From NCBI RefSeq assembly GCF_002954265.1, contig NZ_PPSL01000012.1, positions 1-46,423 on the forward strand: a stretch of DNA of 46,423 nucleotides, read 5' to 3'. The notes beneath the pieces are model-generated. The model made no database searches, was not told the DNA's origin, and saw only the letters and a program-made list of their open reading frames with translations. Position numbers and translations under genes: made by a program. Below are positions 45,698-46,423 of the stretch, piece by piece (the stretch's first letter is position 1; every line of letters begins with the position of its first letter). Origin of the DNA: Flavipsychrobacter stenotrophus (GTDB taxonomy: Bacteria > Bacteroidota > Bacteroidia > Chitinophagales > Chitinophagaceae).

Positions 45698-46162
45698 TTA
45701 ACGTATTTTTGCAAGCATTTCAATTTCCGGATTTCCTTCCTGATCCATCCACTGAGGTAAGCAATAGAAATTACCTCTTATTCCTCTCAATTTAAATGGT
45801 ATCAGCCGATTGTACTTCACGGCGATATTAAGGAACGCAGAAATAAATTTTTCCTTACTGGTTTTTTGTTCTAATACAGGTTCTTTCATTAATAATAAGG
45901 CAATGATATCAACAGAGCGTAATGGTTTATTTGCAGTTGCTATGATAAAGGCTATTTTATTAATCCATGTATCTCGATGATTATATTGATTTTCAAGTCT
46001 TTTATTCAATCCGACCTGCTTTTTCAGAATTTCCATTTCGGAAAGGAGATTTTTCATTTGATCATTCGCTTCATCTAACTGTTTTTGTTTTTCCAGCAGC
46101 TTAGTGTTCAATTTTCTGATTTTTAGTTGGTAGCTTTTTATTAGATTCTCGTTTATTTCCAT
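45698..46162 (-). CDS. Small coiled-coil protein of unknown function
   Basis: About 154 residues from MEINENL (46162); a start 13 codons further up (46201) is possible but would overlap the repeat cluster. Residues 1-65 form a strong coiled coil (KIRKLNTKLLEKQKQLDEANDQ, LLSEMEILKK). The C-terminal 85 residues have a winged-helix look: WINKIAFIIATANKPLRSVDIIALLLMKEP, then KFISAFLNIAVKYNRL and IRGNFYCLPQWM, but no family I can name. Related coiled-coil proteins occur in Bacteroidota with unknown role. The promoter region holds phased AATCTAA repeats. Confidence 0.65.
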   Translation of the reverse strand: MEINENLIKSYQLKIRKLNTKLLEKQKQLDEANDQMKNLLSEMEILKKQVGLNKRLENQYNHRDTWINKIAFIIATANKPLRSVDIIALLLMKEPVLEQKTSKEKFISAFLNIAVKYNRLIPFKLRGIRGNFYCLPQWMDQEGNPEIEMLAKIR

Positions 46163-46208
46163 TACACTATAATTAAATTCAATGAAGATCCTACATATCA
46201 ACGACGCA

Positions 46209-46259
46209 AATCTAATGATAATCTAATTATCAGACATTGTAATCTAATTATAATCTAAA
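46209..46259. repeat. Four phased AATCTAA direct repeats
   Basis: AATCTAA occurs at 46209, 46220, 46241 and 46252, that is 11, 21 and 11 bp apart, one or two helical turns. It lies just upstream of the coiled-coil gene read on the minus strand. A run of identical half-sites on one DNA face is typical of a multi-subunit regulator site. The regulator is unknown. Confidence 0.6.
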
Positions 46260-46423
46260 TCACGGTCAAATAGTTGCCAAATAGCATTCAAACGGTTGTC
46301 ATCCTATGTTTGCAATAGCAAGTAAATAGAGATAATTTAGGTATTGAATCATTGCAGAAGAAAAGGGGTAAAGAACAAGACTGAGGTTTGTCATTGGGCA
46401 TTAAGCCTGTTCGCAATGCTAGT

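Overview
The window looks like a Bacteroidota chromosome, most likely Chitinophagaceae or a close relative. The evidence is SprB-repeat and type IX secretion (T9SS) proteins, TAnnTTTG-like -7 promoter boxes, typical Bacteroidota DUF genes (DUF2141, DUF2147, PepSY-like, DUF4256), AT-rich intergenic DNA, and PAS/GAF orphan histidine kinases. No rRNA, tRNA or CRISPR array was seen.

Layout. (1) 1-6512 (-): the N-terminal part of a giant secreted adhesin running off the left edge. It has a signal peptide, a glycine-rich domain with two apparent frameshifts, twelve ~77-aa SprB-type repeats and at least seven ~90-aa PKD-like repeats. (2) 7007-9405 (-): a five-gene operon of ArsR repressor, SRPBCC/AHSA1, DoxX-like, DUF1801/YdeI-like and DUF4256 proteins, with a double palindromic operator around its promoter. 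(3) 9564-12066: a frameshifted DUF2141 gene, then an AraC regulator with a Tet(X)-like flavin monooxygenase. (4) 12124-26504: a defence island. hsdR, a Kiwa-like pair (kwaA, kwaB) and a Gabija-like pair (gajA, gajB) run head to tail with 1, 3, 13 and -17 bp between genes. Upstream lie hsdM and an invertible hsdS locus with a tyrosine recombinase and 20-bp inverted repeats. The hsdS next to hsdM carries a premature stop, and inverting the locus would place an intact, currently start-less hsdS behind hsdM. (5) 26891-35142 (-): YncE-like beta-propeller, response regulator, histidine kinase, TolC, adaptor lipoprotein and RND pump. Nearby on the + strand are DUF2147, glycosyltransferase and PepSY-like genes. 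Five promoters here share a box, TTCAG-N6-TTCAG-N14-TTTG, probably the target of the local OmpR-type regulator. (6) 37369-46423: a T9SS-sorted exported protein, two orphan multi-PAS histidine kinases around an ATP-grasp gene, and a small coiled-coil protein preceded by helically phased AATCTAA repeats.

Main interest: a phase-variable type I R-M locus apparently transcriptionally tied to Kiwa and Gabija, and a self-contained two-component/efflux regulon readable from promoter sequence. Three coding interruptions lie at homopolymer or G runs (7 G, 4 G, 7 A), so assembly indels must be excluded before calling them biological.
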